This document shows positions 1-8,757 of a stretch of 64,000 nucleotides of DNA, in pieces. The stretch is taken from positions 124,001 to 188,000 of the forward strand of contig NZ_JAGDZB010000003.1 of the NCBI RefSeq assembly GCF_049116215.1, written 5' to 3'. The position numbers and the translations under genes were made by a program. The first letter of the stretch is position 1; each line of letters opens with the position of its first letter. Under the pieces are notes generated by a model, which was given only the letters and a program-made list of their open reading frames with translations, searched no databases and was not told the DNA's origin. This DNA comes from Shimia sp049116215 (lineage in GTDB: Bacteria; Pseudomonadota; Alphaproteobacteria; Rhodobacterales; Rhodobacteraceae).

Positions 1-2396
1 AGGCATCTCAGCGCGGAGCAGCGTTGGCCTGCGGATTGGAAGGCGCTTTCGACAATCGCGGTCACTGCTTGTTCGGGCAGGGCAGTGCTGTCGACGATCA
101 TGGCGTTCAAACCACCTGTCTCAGCGATCAGTGGCGCGCCTGGAGCTAGGTTGTCTGCCATGGTGGCGCGGATGCGCAGTGCGGTGGCGGTTGAGCCGGT
201 GAAGGCCACGCCGTTCACTCGAGGGTCAGAGGTCAGCGCCGCGCCGACGATTGCGCCGGAGCCGGGCAGGAGTTGCAATGCATCACGTGGCACGCCGGCC
301 TCATGCAGAAGCTTGACGGCCTCATGGGCGATAAGTGGGGTTTGGTCCGCCGGTTTGGCAAGTACCGCATTTCCAGCGGCCAAAGCAGCGGAGACCTGTC
401 CCGAGAAAATCGCCAGCGGGAAGTTCCACGGGGAGATACATGTGAACACACCCGCAGGTGGTGTCGATGGTGCGTTGGCGCCATAGTAACGCAAGAAATC
501 AACGGCTTCGCGCAGCTCCGCGACTGCATCATTTGGCGTTTTGCCTGCTTCACGCGCCAGCAGCGCAAAAAGCGCGCCGTAATTCTCCTCAAAGAGGTCC
601 GCCGCTTTGGACAGCACAACACCACGTTCGCTAGCGGATGCATCCCAGGGCTTTGCGGTGCTCAAGGCGCTCTCAACATCGGCTGCGCTGGCATGGGCCA
701 CGGCGCCAGGACTGTCGGTTGGCAGGAATGGGTTGTCGACGATCTGCGCCGTCTCGGGTGAGGCTGTGGTCGCCAGCAAAGGGGCGGCCTGCCATTGCGT
801 GTTGCGATACAGGTCTCGGGCTGTGTCCAGCGCATTGAGTGTGGGGAGATCAGTCAGATCAAACCCTTTGGAGTTTACACGTTCCGGTGTGAATAGATCT
901 GGCCCGCGCAGTAAGTCTCCTTCTGTGGACTGCACTTGATCAAACGGGTCACTGGCCACGGTTTCCGCAGGCACGTCTTCGTCAACAATCTGGTTCACAA
1001 AGGAGGAGTTCGCGCCGTTTTCAAGCAGTCGCCGGACCAAATAGGCCAGTAGATCGCGATGCGCGCCCACTGGGGCATAAATTCTGCAGTGGGTGCCTTG
1101 GTCCTTAAGGACAATGTCATGCAGAGCTTCGCCCATGCCGTGCAAGCGTTGGAATTCAAACGCCGATTTGTCCTCGGCCATGTGTAGGATGGCCGCCACC
1201 GTATGTGCATTGTGTGTGGCAAATTGCGGGTAGATGCGGTCCGTCATGTCCAGCAATTTACGGGCGTTGGCGATGTAGGACACATCCGTTGCCGCTTTGT
1301 TGGTGAAGACCGGGAAGCCGTCGATGCCTTCCACTTGCGCGCGCTTGATTTCCGTATCCCAGTAAGCGCCTTTTACAAGCCGCACCATGATTTTACGGTC
1401 CAGCCTATTGGACAACTCATAAAGGTAATCCAGCGTCGCGCCGGCGCGTTTGCCGTAGGCTTGCACCACAACACCAAAGCCGTCCCACCCAGCCAGAGCT
1501 GGCTCGCTAAGTACGGTTTCAATCACGTCCATGGAGATCGCCAAACGGTCCGCTTCTTCTGCGTCAATGTTGAGGCCCATTCCCGCAGATTTGGCCAGTA
1601 ATGCCAAAGATCGCAGACGGGGCACCAACTCTTCCATCACGCGTTCGCGTTGCGCCACCTCGTACCGGGGGTGCAAGGCAGAAAGCTTAACCGAGATGCC
1701 TGGGTTGTCACGCGTGGCCTGGTTGGTGCAGGCGGCGGCAATGGCTGTGATCGCGCGCGAATAGGCGAGGTGGTAGCGCATGGCGTCCGCGTCGGTTTTG
1801 GCCGCTTCGCCAAGCATGTCGTAGGAATAGGTATACCCATTGTTTTCCATACCTTCCGCACGCTTCATGGCGGAGGTGATGGTTTCGCCCAATACAAACT
1901 GGCGGCCCATTTCTTTCATCGCGCGACCTACTGCGGTGCGGATCACAGGTTCCCCTAGACGTTTGACGGCGCCACGCAACGTGCCAATCAGACCGGTGTT
2001 TTGGTCGTCCATCACTTTGCCCGTCAGCAACAGCGCCCATGTTGAGGCGTTCACCAGAGACGACGTGGACTGGCCAAGGTGCTTGCCCCAATCAGACGGC
2101 GCAATTTTGTCCTCGATCAACGCGTCGATGGTGTCCGCATCGGGCACCCGCAGCAGCGCTTCGGCCAGACACATCAAAGCCACACCTTCATCGGTGGAGA
2201 GGCCGTATTCCGCCAAGAAGACTTCCATCATGCCCGGGCTGGTTTCTTCGCGGATTTCACGCACGAGAGAAGCGCCTTTGGCACAGATAGATTTGCGGTC
2301 TGCCGTCGACAGGCCACTGCAGGCTTTAAGCTCTTCCACCAAGGGGGCTTCTTTGCGGTAGGTGCTGGTGTCGATCAAGGCGCGCGCTTCGGTCAT
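1..2396 (-). CDS. putA: bifunctional proline dehydrogenase / pyrroline-5-carboxylate dehydrogenase PutA (3' part beyond the edge)
   Basis: Oxidises proline to glutamate in two steps (FAD-dependent proline dehydrogenase, then NAD-dependent P5C dehydrogenase). About 798 codons are present; the C-terminal part lies left of the window. The reading frame is open from ATG at 2396, preceded by CAGGAGA. The start MTEARALIDTSTYRKE shows no N-terminal ribbon-helix-helix DNA-binding domain, so this is not the self-repressing enterobacterial type. Proline dehydrogenase motifs LVKGAYWDTEIK and FEFQRLHGMGE are present, followed by aldehyde dehydrogenase motifs ISPWNFPLAIF, FTGST and GQRCSALR, the last holding the catalytic Cys. 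It is divergent from the Lrp-type gene, as is usual in alphaproteobacteria. Confidence 0.96.
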   Translation of the reverse strand, partial: MTEARALIDTSTYRKEAPLVEELKACSGLSTADRKSICAKGASLVREIREETSPGMMEVFLAEYGLSTDEGVALMCLAEALLRVPDADTIDALIEDKIAPSDWGKHLGQSTSSLVNASTWALLLTGKVMDDQNTGLIGTLRGAVKRLGEPVIRTAVGRAMKEMGRQFVLGETITSAMKRAEGMENNGYTYSYDMLGEAAKTDADAMRYHLAYSRAITAIAAACTNQATRDNPGISVKLSALHPRYEVAQRERVMEELVPRLRSLALLAKSAGMGLNIDAEEADRLAISMDVIETVLSEPALAGWDGFGVVVQAYGKRAGATLDYLYELSNRLDRKIMVRLVKGAYWDTEIKRAQVEGIDGFPVFTNKAATDVSYIANARKLLDMTDRIYPQFATHNAHTVAAILHMAEDKSAFEFQRLHGMGEALHDIVLKDQGTHCRIYAPVGAHRDLLAYLVRRLLENGANSSFVNQIVDEDVPAETVASDPFDQVQSTEGDLLRGPDLFTPERVNSKGFDLTDLPTLNALDTARDLYRNTQWQAAPLLATTASPETAQIVDNPFLPTDSPGAVAHASAADVESALSTAKPWDASASERGVVLSKAADLFEENYGALFALLAREAGKTPNDAVAELREAVDFLRYYGANAPSTPPAGVFTCISPWNFPLAIFSGQVSAALAAGNAVLAKPADQTPLIAHEAVKLLHEAGVPRDALQLLPGSGAIVGAALTSDPRVNGVAFTGSTATALRIRATMADNLAPGAPLIAETGGLNAMIVDSTALPEQAVTAIVESAFQSAGQRCSALRC

Positions 2397-2486
2397 GAGG
2401 GTCTCCTGTGGTTTGGTTCAGTATACCTTTGCATTCTCAGGCGAATTGACTGATTGTTGCAGTTCAGCGTGGCAATGTGACCAAAG

Positions 2487-2975
2487 ATGAGGGTTGAAAC
2501 TGTGCAAAACGAGAAGTCTGAATTGGATCGGTATGATCGGGCGATTCTGGATGTTCTGGGGCGGGATGGGCGAATCTCGATCACGGATCTGGCAAAAGAA
2601 ATTGGCCTCTCCAAGAGCCCAACACAGGCCCGGCTGCGTCGGTTGGAAGGCGATGGGGTGATCACCGGGTATCGTGCGTTACTGGATCCGATCCGGCTTG
2701 GATTGGACCATGTGGCCTTTGTTGAGGTGAAGCTGTCAGACACACGCGAAAAAGCTCTGCGGGCCTTCAACGCAGCTGTTGCGGAGGTGCCTGAGATTGA
2801 ACAAGCGCACATGATTGCCAGTCATTTTGACTATTTGCTGAAAGTCAGGACAACCAACATGGCCGCCTATCGCCATGTTTTAGGAGAGAAAATTTCGGCA
2901 TTGCCACATGTCGCCAGCACGTCAACTTACGTGGCGATGCAAGCGGTGAAAGAGACCGGCCTCGCGGAGATGTGA
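2487..2975 (+). CDS. putR: Lrp/AsnC-family regulator, probable PutR activator of putA
   Basis: A 162-residue Lrp/AsnC protein: an N-terminal winged HTH (residues about 15-60, with LSKSPTQARLRRLE as recognition region) and a C-terminal RAM effector domain. It is divergent from putA across 90 bp, the arrangement known for PutR, which activates putA in response to proline in Agrobacterium and Rhodobacter. The PutR role is inferred from position and family. A GTG at 2502 is an alternative start. Confidence 0.88.
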   Translation: MRVETVQNEKSELDRYDRAILDVLGRDGRISITDLAKEIGLSKSPTQARLRRLEGDGVITGYRALLDPIRLGLDHVAFVEVKLSDTREKALRAFNAAVAEVPEIEQAHMIASHFDYLLKVRTTNMAAYRHVLGEKISALPHVASTSTYVAMQAVKETGLAEM

Positions 2976-3011
2976 CTTTGGTGGGCCGTGTCGCACGTGT
3001 CACGATTAAGC

Positions 3012-3566
3012 ATGAAACTCTTATTGATACTTTTGCTGACTGCCGGGGCGGTCCAAGCGTCTGAGTGTCCACAAGCACCGGATCATTCAGCGGCGGTGGA
3101 CGCATTGATTGCGCAGGTGCAGGTCGCGGACAATCAGATGACCGCGCAAGAGATTTCCAATGATATGTGGGCCTTGTGGGCGGATGCGCCAGATGAGGCT
3201 GCGCAGGAGATTTTGGATCGCGGTATGGCGAAGCGGTCGTCCTGGGATTTGTTGGGTGCACGTGAGGAGTTTGATCGGCTGGTGCATTACTGTCCGGAGT
3301 ATGCCGAAGGGTACAACCAACGGGCTTTTGTAAACTTCCTACAGCAGGATTTTGAAGCAGCATTGCCGGATCTGAATCGCGCGATTGAACTCTCGCCACG
3401 TCATGTGGCTGCGTTGTCGGGGCGGGCTCTCATCCTAATTGGATTGGGACGTGAGGCTGAGGCGCAGGATGCGCTGGCGGCGGCGCTAGAGTTGAACCCC
3501 TGGTTGCCAGAGCGCAGTTTGTATAAACCACCGCCAATAAACGAAGCACCCGGTGAAAAGCTCTAA
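3012..3566 (+). CDS. secreted tetratricopeptide-repeat protein
   Basis: From ATG 3012 the product begins with a clear signal peptide (MKLLLILLLTAGAVQA, then SECPQ); a GTG 24 bases upstream would only add a poor N-terminus. Two or three TPR-like helical pairs follow (SSWDLLGAREEFDRLVHYCP; AEGYNQRAFVNFLQQDFEAA; HVAALSGRALILIGLGREAE). TPR proteins scaffold protein contacts; here this would be in the periplasm. The partner is unknown. The gene starts 37 bp after putR and could be cotranscribed with it. Confidence 0.75.
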   Translation: MKLLLILLLTAGAVQASECPQAPDHSAAVDALIAQVQVADNQMTAQEISNDMWALWADAPDEAAQEILDRGMAKRSSWDLLGAREEFDRLVHYCPEYAEGYNQRAFVNFLQQDFEAALPDLNRAIELSPRHVAALSGRALILIGLGREAEAQDALAAALELNPWLPERSLYKPPPINEAPGEKL

Positions 3567-3636
3567 CCTTCCGCACTTTACACCAGAAACAAAGCGGCTA
3601 TTGTCGCGCCGCTGACCTTTGTTTGGCGTGTTGGTT

Positions 3637-3724
3637 GCCCGCGTGGTGGAATGGTAGACACAGGAGACTTAAAATCTCTAGGCCGATTATGGCCGTGCCG
3701 GTTCGAGTCCGGCCGCGGGTACCA
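3637..3724 (+). tRNA. tRNA-Leu (anticodon UAA)
   Basis: The acceptor stem GCCCGCG pairs with CGCGGGT and CCA is encoded. The anticodon stem-loop is GGAGA-CTTAAAA-TCTCT with anticodon TAA. A long variable arm marks a class II tRNA. The T-arm region GTTCGAGTCC is intact. Its 3' end is duplicated at 15415-15428, so this tRNA is the integration target of the island that follows. Confidence 0.97.
3708..3721 (+). repeat. left attachment core: tRNA 3' end copy 1
   Basis: TCCGGCCGCGGGTA, the T-arm/acceptor 3' portion of tRNA-Leu, occurs exactly again at 15415-15428 in the same orientation. Tyrosine-recombinase elements commonly regenerate the tRNA 3' end at one junction and leave a copy at the other. 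Similarity continues weakly past the core (accaa against atcag). Confidence 0.8.
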
Positions 3725-3773
3725 AATAAATCTATCAATATAATGAAAATAAACAAAAAATGGCGACTTAGAA

Positions 3774-3795
3774 ATCTAAGCCACCATCTGAGCCA
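3774..3795 (+). repeat. island-end repeat, left copy (possible integrase arm site)
   Basis: The 22-bp stretch beginning ATCTAAGCCACC matches 15296-15317 at 20 of 22 positions, in the same orientation. Each copy contains two tandem half-units of the form T(A/G)AGCCA(C/A). Position just inside each tRNA-end repeat fits recombinase arm-type sites; that role is inferred. Confidence 0.6.
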
Positions 3796-3815
3796 CCTTT
3801 GAGCTTTTGCTAGGA

Positions 3816-3955
3816 TCAGGCTACTTCAAACAGCTCATCCACCTCTTCGGCCTTAAAAAGGTCGTGGAAGGCTCGTTTCCACCCAACTTGTAGGTTTTCA
3901 GCATCCCTTGCTTCTTTAGCCGATACACTTTGTCCCGGCTAATGAGGCACTGAGG
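3816..3955 (-). pseudogene. degraded excisionase-like HTH gene fragment
   Basis: On the minus strand one frame reads LISRDKVYRLKKQGMLKTYK, the pattern of excisionase/AlpA-type winged HTH proteins (ISR-D-VYRL...G-L-YK-G). A second frame continues with WKRAFHDLFKAEEVDELFE up to a stop at 3818-3816. Joining them needs one frameshift near 3880. No start codon or ribosome site was found. Next to a tRNA attachment site this fits the remnant of a lost integrase/excisionase module. The assignment rests on short motifs only. Confidence 0.35.
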
Positions 3956-4463
3956 ATGATGATTGATGAAGTCCTAGGGATGACGAGAGTTGTAACGTAG
4001 TTAACTGTTGGGTTTTGGCTCCCGATTTATCATGTGAATTCAACATTGTTTTAAACGGGGGGCGGGCGCGTTCAGAGAATTTGGACCTTAGATAGATGTT
4101 TACGTTGGTCCTTATGGGCGGACAGCTGACGTTCGCTGTGAGCGCAAAAGGCGGTGTATTGGACAGATTACGGAAGCCAGTCATTGGAAATCGGTTGCGT
4201 AGGAGGGCGTCAAAACTTTGAGGATCGACCGTTTCGTAAAGCGGCCTTTGGTGTGTTAATTGAACGGCCCAAGTCGGACGCTAGCCAGCCGGCATTGGTT
4301 TAGATAGCAACAACCGTTGTTTCGTGTGCGGGGCAAAAGGGTGGGGCCGATAATATGGTATCGACCTTAGCGAAGAAGGAATCTTTATGGTAAGGACCGG
4401 GGGGCAAAACCGAACGCTGCTTCCTATTTGCTCGTTTTAAGCTTCCAAATCCGAGCCAGGGCT

Positions 4464-5837
4464 CTACGCCTCTAGCTGTATTTGCTTCCACTTCCCAGTC
4501 CAGAGGCGCCGGTGAAAGGGGAAGAATTTTATGACTTCTTCGGCCAGCATCAGAGACAACACCAATGGTGCTGTTGCTTCGAACCACATGACCGCAAGTA
4601 CGGTAGTCGGCACCCGAAAAAGCCATTGTGACCAGACGAAAATGTGCATGACATAAACTGTGTCTCCGCTTGCTCGTAGAGTATTTCCACAGATGGCGTT
4701 GGTGGCGCGTGGGAATGAGGCAAGTACAAGGATCGGCAAGAAACTAAAAAGTGTAGCTCGGGTTTCTGCTGTCAGATCACTGTACAAGAAATTGACAGAC
4801 GAGCAGAGGGCAATAAAGACCAAGGAAACCAACGTAGCGCTTGCAAACGCGCCGCGCCATGCGGTTGACAAAAACCTATCGAGTGTTTTTTCCGTTGCAC
4901 CGCGCCCCAGCAACTGGGCGACAAGGATACCGGTTGCCTGTGTCCACTGCATCGATAACTGGCCCACCAAAAGGTTCCATGGAGCAATCAAGGCAAGGGC
5001 TGCAAAATCCGTCAACGACATCCCGGCGTAAATCATTGTGCAGACATGGGTTGCCAGAGTTGCACTCACAAAAGTAGCCGCGATCGGAAGGGCAAACCTG
5101 ATGTGACGCCCAAGTGTTGTTATGAAACGTCCGTGCCGCCATCCCCTTACCCTCAAGAGGTGGCGATCGCTTTGGTAAAGTCGCAACATAAAGAATAAAG
5201 CCTGCAACAGCGATGCGAAGGCGCTGCCCATCGCGGCGCCACTGATGCCAAACGCAGGCAATCCCCAGAGGCCGTGGATTAGCGCGATGCTCACGATCAC
5301 ATTGATTGGAACGGAAATCAGATAACCGTAAAGCGGGATGCGCGTCCGGCCAATGCCATTGAAGTAACTCGACAAGCACTGCCCGACGGCTTCAAAAAGG
5401 ACGACAAGCACGAAAATGGAAAGATAGCTCCAAGCATGTGAGGCAACTTCTTTTGATGGAGCAATATCGTCAATGAAGCTGTCCCCAAAACACAGAAGCA
5501 GTACTCCTCCTGTGCAGCCAATTCCCAAACTGATTGTCAGCCCGCTGGCCAAAACCGACTTGATGAATACAGGGTCTCCGGTCCCGTAGGCCTGAGCCGC
5601 TCTGATCTGCATCGCGTGTGCGAAAGCAAAGATTGTTCCAAGAATGATCCCTCCGATTGCCACCGCGAGCCCCATTGCGCCTACAGCAGATTCACTGAGT
5701 GAAGAGACCAGCCAACCATCTATAACTACCATGCCGTGTAAGAAGATGGCTTTGAGGGTCATCGGCCAGGCCAAGGCAAAAATATCGCCAGAACCAGGTG
5801 GCTTGGGGCTGTGGTTGGGCTCGTGTGGTTGGTTCAC
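4464..5837 (-). CDS. MATE-family multidrug/sodium efflux protein
   Basis: 457 residues with about twelve hydrophobic helices in two similar halves, typical in length for MATE exporters of the inner membrane that expel cationic compounds using H+ or Na+. The start is GTG 5837, five bases after the stop of the GntR gene, so the two are probably cotranscribed. The link to uronate use is unknown; it may export an inhibitory intermediate or simply share the operon. DinF-like or NorM-like subclass is not decided. Confidence 0.85.
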   Translation of the reverse strand: MNQPHEPNHSPKPPGSGDIFALAWPMTLKAIFLHGMVVIDGWLVSSLSESAVGAMGLAVAIGGIILGTIFAFAHAMQIRAAQAYGTGDPVFIKSVLASGLTISLGIGCTGGVLLLCFGDSFIDDIAPSKEVASHAWSYLSIFVLVVLFEAVGQCLSSYFNGIGRTRIPLYGYLISVPINVIVSIALIHGLWGLPAFGISGAAMGSAFASLLQALFFMLRLYQSDRHLLRVRGWRHGRFITTLGRHIRFALPIAATFVSATLATHVCTMIYAGMSLTDFAALALIAPWNLLVGQLSMQWTQATGILVAQLLGRGATEKTLDRFLSTAWRGAFASATLVSLVFIALCSSVNFLYSDLTAETRATLFSFLPILVLASFPRATNAICGNTLRASGDTVYVMHIFVWSQWLFRVPTTVLAVMWFEATAPLVLSLMLAEEVIKFFPFHRRLWTGKWKQIQLEA

Positions 5838-5842
5838 TGGAG

Positions 5843-6541
5843 TCAGGGAAGCGACGACTGAGGTTCGAAGTAGTTCGCGTTGCTGACTCGGATCCGTTCA
5901 ATAGTGTCATCAAGCCTGGAAAAATGCTCGACACCAGCGGTAATTGCAGCCTCAGCGTCATGCGCCTTCACGGCTTCCGCAATTTTGCGATGATCCTCAA
6001 TTAGAACCGGCATTTGCTGCTCTTTTTCCAGGCCAAGAACGCAAAGCCGGTCAACCTTTGTTTTCTCCGCCATCACAACATCATAGGCGAACTCGGCTTT
6101 AGCGATGTCGCACAGAATGTGATGGAATTCGTAGTCCAGGCGAGCAAATCCATCGATGTCGCAAGATAGGACAGCCTCCTCCTGAGCTGCGATGGCTTCA
6201 TTGAGGCGTGCGGCACTTAGTACGTCGCAATAGGCGCAGGCTCTGCGCAAGACCTCGGTTTCGATTGCAACGCGTACAAAGCGGGATTTCTTGATTTCGC
6301 GCATAGAAAACCGTCGTACTTCTGTTGCGCGTTTGGGGCGGATTTTTAGTAGGTCGAGATTTGCCAGGCGGCTGAATGCATCGCGCACCGGCTGGCGCGA
6401 AACATTAAAACGTGTTGCGATTTCCGCTTCGGAAATCCGGTCACCCGGTCGCAGACGCAAAGTCAAAATTTCCTCATGGAGGAAGTCAAAGATCGCATCG
6501 ACGCTTGTTCGCGCCCCGTTAATTTCTTTCGTCTGAACCAT
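5843..6541 (-). CDS. GntR-family (FadR/FCD subgroup) regulator of the uronate island
   Basis: 232 residues: N-terminal winged HTH (IATRFNVSRQPVRDAFSRLA, about residues 42-61) and an all-helical FCD ligand domain with conserved Asp and His residues (RLDYEFHHILCD; LIEDHRKIAEAV). FCD regulators often bind sugar acids; UxuR and ExuR, which bind GTATAC-type operators, sense hexuronates. Such operators lie at 6591-6633 between this gene and the divergent ABC operon, so it probably controls both. ATG 6541 has AAAGGTG upstream. The ligand is inferred to be an unsaturated uronate or its keto product. Confidence 0.88.
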   Translation of the reverse strand: MVQTKEINGARTSVDAIFDFLHEEILTLRLRPGDRISEAEIATRFNVSRQPVRDAFSRLANLDLLKIRPKRATEVRRFSMREIKKSRFVRVAIETEVLRRACAYCDVLSAARLNEAIAAQEEAVLSCDIDGFARLDYEFHHILCDIAKAEFAYDVVMAEKTKVDRLCVLGLEKEQQMPVLIEDHRKIAEAVKAHDAEAAITAGVEHFSRLDDTIERIRVSNANYFEPQSSLP

Positions 6542-6590
6542 AATTCACCTTTCCGGTGCAACCCTACATGACGCGAGGGGAATTGCAAGC

Positions 6591-6633
6591 TGGTATACTA
6601 GACTAGTATTCCAGATTGCCATCTAGTATACCA
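6591..6633. promoter_or_regulatory. GntR operator cluster, three GTATAC-like sites
   Basis: TGGTATACTAGA (6591-6602) and its exact inverse TCTAGTATACCA (6622-6633) form a perfect 12-bp inverted repeat. A third, imperfect site CTAGTATTCCA lies at 6603-6613. Each holds a GTATAC/GTATTC centre; the two perfect centres are 33 bp apart, about three helical turns. This matches the hexuronate-regulator motif (TTGGTATACCAA) and sits between the divergent regulator and transporter genes. Confidence 0.8.
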
Positions 6634-6694
6634 GATGAAGAAAGCGACGAATCATCTTTCGCAAGATGACTTGAAGGGCCTTCGGGAGGGGAAA

Positions 6695-7789
6695 ATGGCA
6701 GGCGTAAATCTCAGCAGCATTGTAAAGTCTTACGGCGCTCTACAGGTGGTTCATGGAATTGATCTGGAGGTCGCGGAGAAGGAGTTCGTTGTTCTCGTAG
6801 GACCTTCCGGGTGCGGGAAATCCACAACGTTGCGCATGATTGCTGGACTGGAAGAGATCACAGCGGGCGACCTAACCATTGATGACCGCCGCGTGAATCG
6901 CGTGGCACCAAAAGATCGGGATGTGGCGATGGTTTTCCAAAACTATGCGCTTTATCCGCACCTTAACGTGGCCGACAATATGGCCTTTGGTCTTCGCATT
7001 CGGAAGATGCCGAAGGACGAAATCAAAACCACAATTGATGAAGTTGCGGAAGTTCTAGGTCTCACACCTTATTTAGAGCGTCGCCCGGCGGATTTGTCTG
7101 GTGGTCAACGACAGCGAGTAGCTATGGGCCGGGCAATTGTTCGTCACCCGAAGGTGTTTCTCTTCGATGAACCCCTCTCCAACCTCGATGCGAAATTGCG
7201 AACCCAGATGCGTGCCGAGATTAAAAGGCTCCACAAACGTCTCGGTGTAACTTCCGTGTATGTGACGCACGATCAGGTCGAGGCAATGACACTTGCCGAC
7301 CGGATTGTCGTGATGAACGATGGAGCTATCGAACAGATTGGCACTCCGATGGAGCTGTTCAACAATCCTGCCAATACTTTCGTTGCTGGTTTTCTTGGTT
7401 CGCCTCCAATGAACATGGTGAAAGGTGTGTTGACCGAGACGGGCGCGCACTTAGCAGGCGTAGAGATCGCGCTCGGTGCTCAGTACCACGGGCAAGCTGG
7501 GCGAGAGGTCATAGTTGGCATTCGACCAGAACACGTTTCATTGAAAGTCTCTGAAGGCACCTCGCCGCTGCCAATCAGTCTAGATTTGGTCGAGCCGCTA
7601 GGGTCTGAAGCGCTACTTCACGCCCGATTAGGTGATGCTGAGCTGGTGTTTAAGGCCGAGACAAATGGAGACATCGCCCACCTATCAGGGGTGAGTGAAG
7701 TTCATGTGCCAGCCGACCTAGCGAAGGTCTTTGACGCGGCTACGGGGCGGGCACTTGTTGCACAGTCGGGTTCAGGCTCAGAGGGCTGA
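6695..7789 (+). CDS. ABC transporter ATPase of the MalK/UgpC/AlgS type
   Basis: Energises import of oligosaccharides. Motifs in order: Walker A GPSGCGKST, Q-loop MVFQNYALYPH, signature LSGGQRQRV, Walker B VFLFDEPLSNLD, switch VYVTHDQVEAMT, then a C-terminal TOBE/MalK-type regulatory domain. ATG 6695 is preferred over the upstream ATG 6635 because of the strong GGGAGGGG just before it and because the family begins at this point (MAGVNLSSIVKSYG). It is first in the transporter operon; two permeases and a binding protein follow. Confidence 0.93.
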   Translation: MAGVNLSSIVKSYGALQVVHGIDLEVAEKEFVVLVGPSGCGKSTTLRMIAGLEEITAGDLTIDDRRVNRVAPKDRDVAMVFQNYALYPHLNVADNMAFGLRIRKMPKDEIKTTIDEVAEVLGLTPYLERRPADLSGGQRQRVAMGRAIVRHPKVFLFDEPLSNLDAKLRTQMRAEIKRLHKRLGVTSVYVTHDQVEAMTLADRIVVMNDGAIEQIGTPMELFNNPANTFVAGFLGSPPMNMVKGVLTETGAHLAGVEIALGAQYHGQAGREVIVGIRPEHVSLKVSEGTSPLPISLDLVEPLGSEALLHARLGDAELVFKAETNGDIAHLSGVSEVHVPADLAKVFDAATGRALVAQSGSGSEG

Positions 7790-7793
7790 TGGC

Positions 7794-8744
7794 ATGACGG
7801 AGCAAAGCACCCCGAACAGCAACCACAAAAACGATCGCTGGACACGTCTGATAGATCACATCAAGGCTGAGTGGCAAATCTACCTGATGCTATTGCCTAC
7901 CATCGTTTGGTTTCTCGTTTTCCTCTACAAGCCAATGTATGGGCTGCAAATTGCCTTCAAAGACTACTCGATTTTCAAGGGTGTCGCGAACAGTCCTTGG
8001 GTCGGCTTGGAACACTTCCATACACTCTGGGAAAACGATCAGTTCTGGCGAGCAGTGTCCAACACCATCAAAATAAGCGCGCTTAATCTCCTCTTTGGCT
8101 TTCCGGCACCAATCATCCTGGCGTTAATGTTCAATGAAGTAATGAATGCCAGCTATAAGCGCACAGCACAGACAATCGTTTATCTGCCGCATTTCATCTC
8201 GTCCGTCATTATCGCGGGTATCGTGATCACGGCCTTCTCGCCCACTGCAGGGATCATCAATACCGTGATCGGTTGGTTTGGTCTGGAACCCGTCTACTTC
8301 TTGACGCAGCCGGAATGGTTCCGCCCGATCTTTGTCGGCACAGGAATCTGGCAGGAAGCGGGTTTTGGATCCATCGTCTTTCTCGCAGCCATCGCTGGCG
8401 TGAACCCTTCGCTCTACGAAAGCGCAGTGGTGGACGGAGCGAACCGGTGGCAAATGATGTGGAAGATCACAATTCCTTCGATACTTCCGACTATCTTGAT
8501 CATGCTGATAATCCGGATCGGAAACGTGATGGAAGTGAGCTTTGAGCTGGTGATACTGCTCTATCAACCCGCCACCTACGAGACTTCAGATGTGGTGAAT
8601 ACGTGGGTTTACCGCCAAGGTTTGCAGTCCGGCCAATACGACCTCGCCGCTGCTGCAGGCCTGTTCAATGCCATGGTCGCCTTCGTCCTGGTGATGACCG
8701 CCAACACGCTGTCGCGCCGCTTCTCGCGCACGTCGCTTTGGTAA
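7794..8744 (+). CDS. ABC sugar permease, LplB/AlgM1-like
   Basis: 316 residues, six hydrophobic segments, MetI-like fold, with the EAA loop ESAVVDGANRWQMMWKITIP facing the ATPase. The cytoplasmic N-terminal tail and the segment WFLVFLYKPMYGLQIAFKDY are typical of the LplB group of polysaccharide permeases, which includes AlgM1 of the Sphingomonas alginate importer. ATG 7794 lies 4 bp after the ATPase gene; an upstream frame start at 7731 would overlap it. Confidence 0.92.
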   Translation: MTEQSTPNSNHKNDRWTRLIDHIKAEWQIYLMLLPTIVWFLVFLYKPMYGLQIAFKDYSIFKGVANSPWVGLEHFHTLWENDQFWRAVSNTIKISALNLLFGFPAPIILALMFNEVMNASYKRTAQTIVYLPHFISSVIIAGIVITAFSPTAGIINTVIGWFGLEPVYFLTQPEWFRPIFVGTGIWQEAGFGSIVFLAAIAGVNPSLYESAVVDGANRWQMMWKITIPSILPTILIMLIIRIGNVMEVSFELVILLYQPATYETSDVVNTWVYRQGLQSGQYDLAAAAGLFNAMVAFVLVMTANTLSRRFSRTSLW

Positions 8745-8757
8745 GAGAGGGAAAACC

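Larger units (their letters stand above)
3725..4463. other. gene-poor left end of the island
   Basis: About 740 bp without a convincing gene. It holds the internal repeat at 3774-3795 and a degraded HTH/excisionase-like fragment (about 3816-3955, minus strand). The rest is AT-rich and broken by stops in all frames, as expected for decayed mobile-element DNA. The short open frames here showed no recognisable motif. Confidence 0.6.

Noticed and set aside
3939..4184. 81-codon minus-strand frame in the left island end
   Set aside because: No ribosome site, no recognisable motif, and located in decayed DNA.
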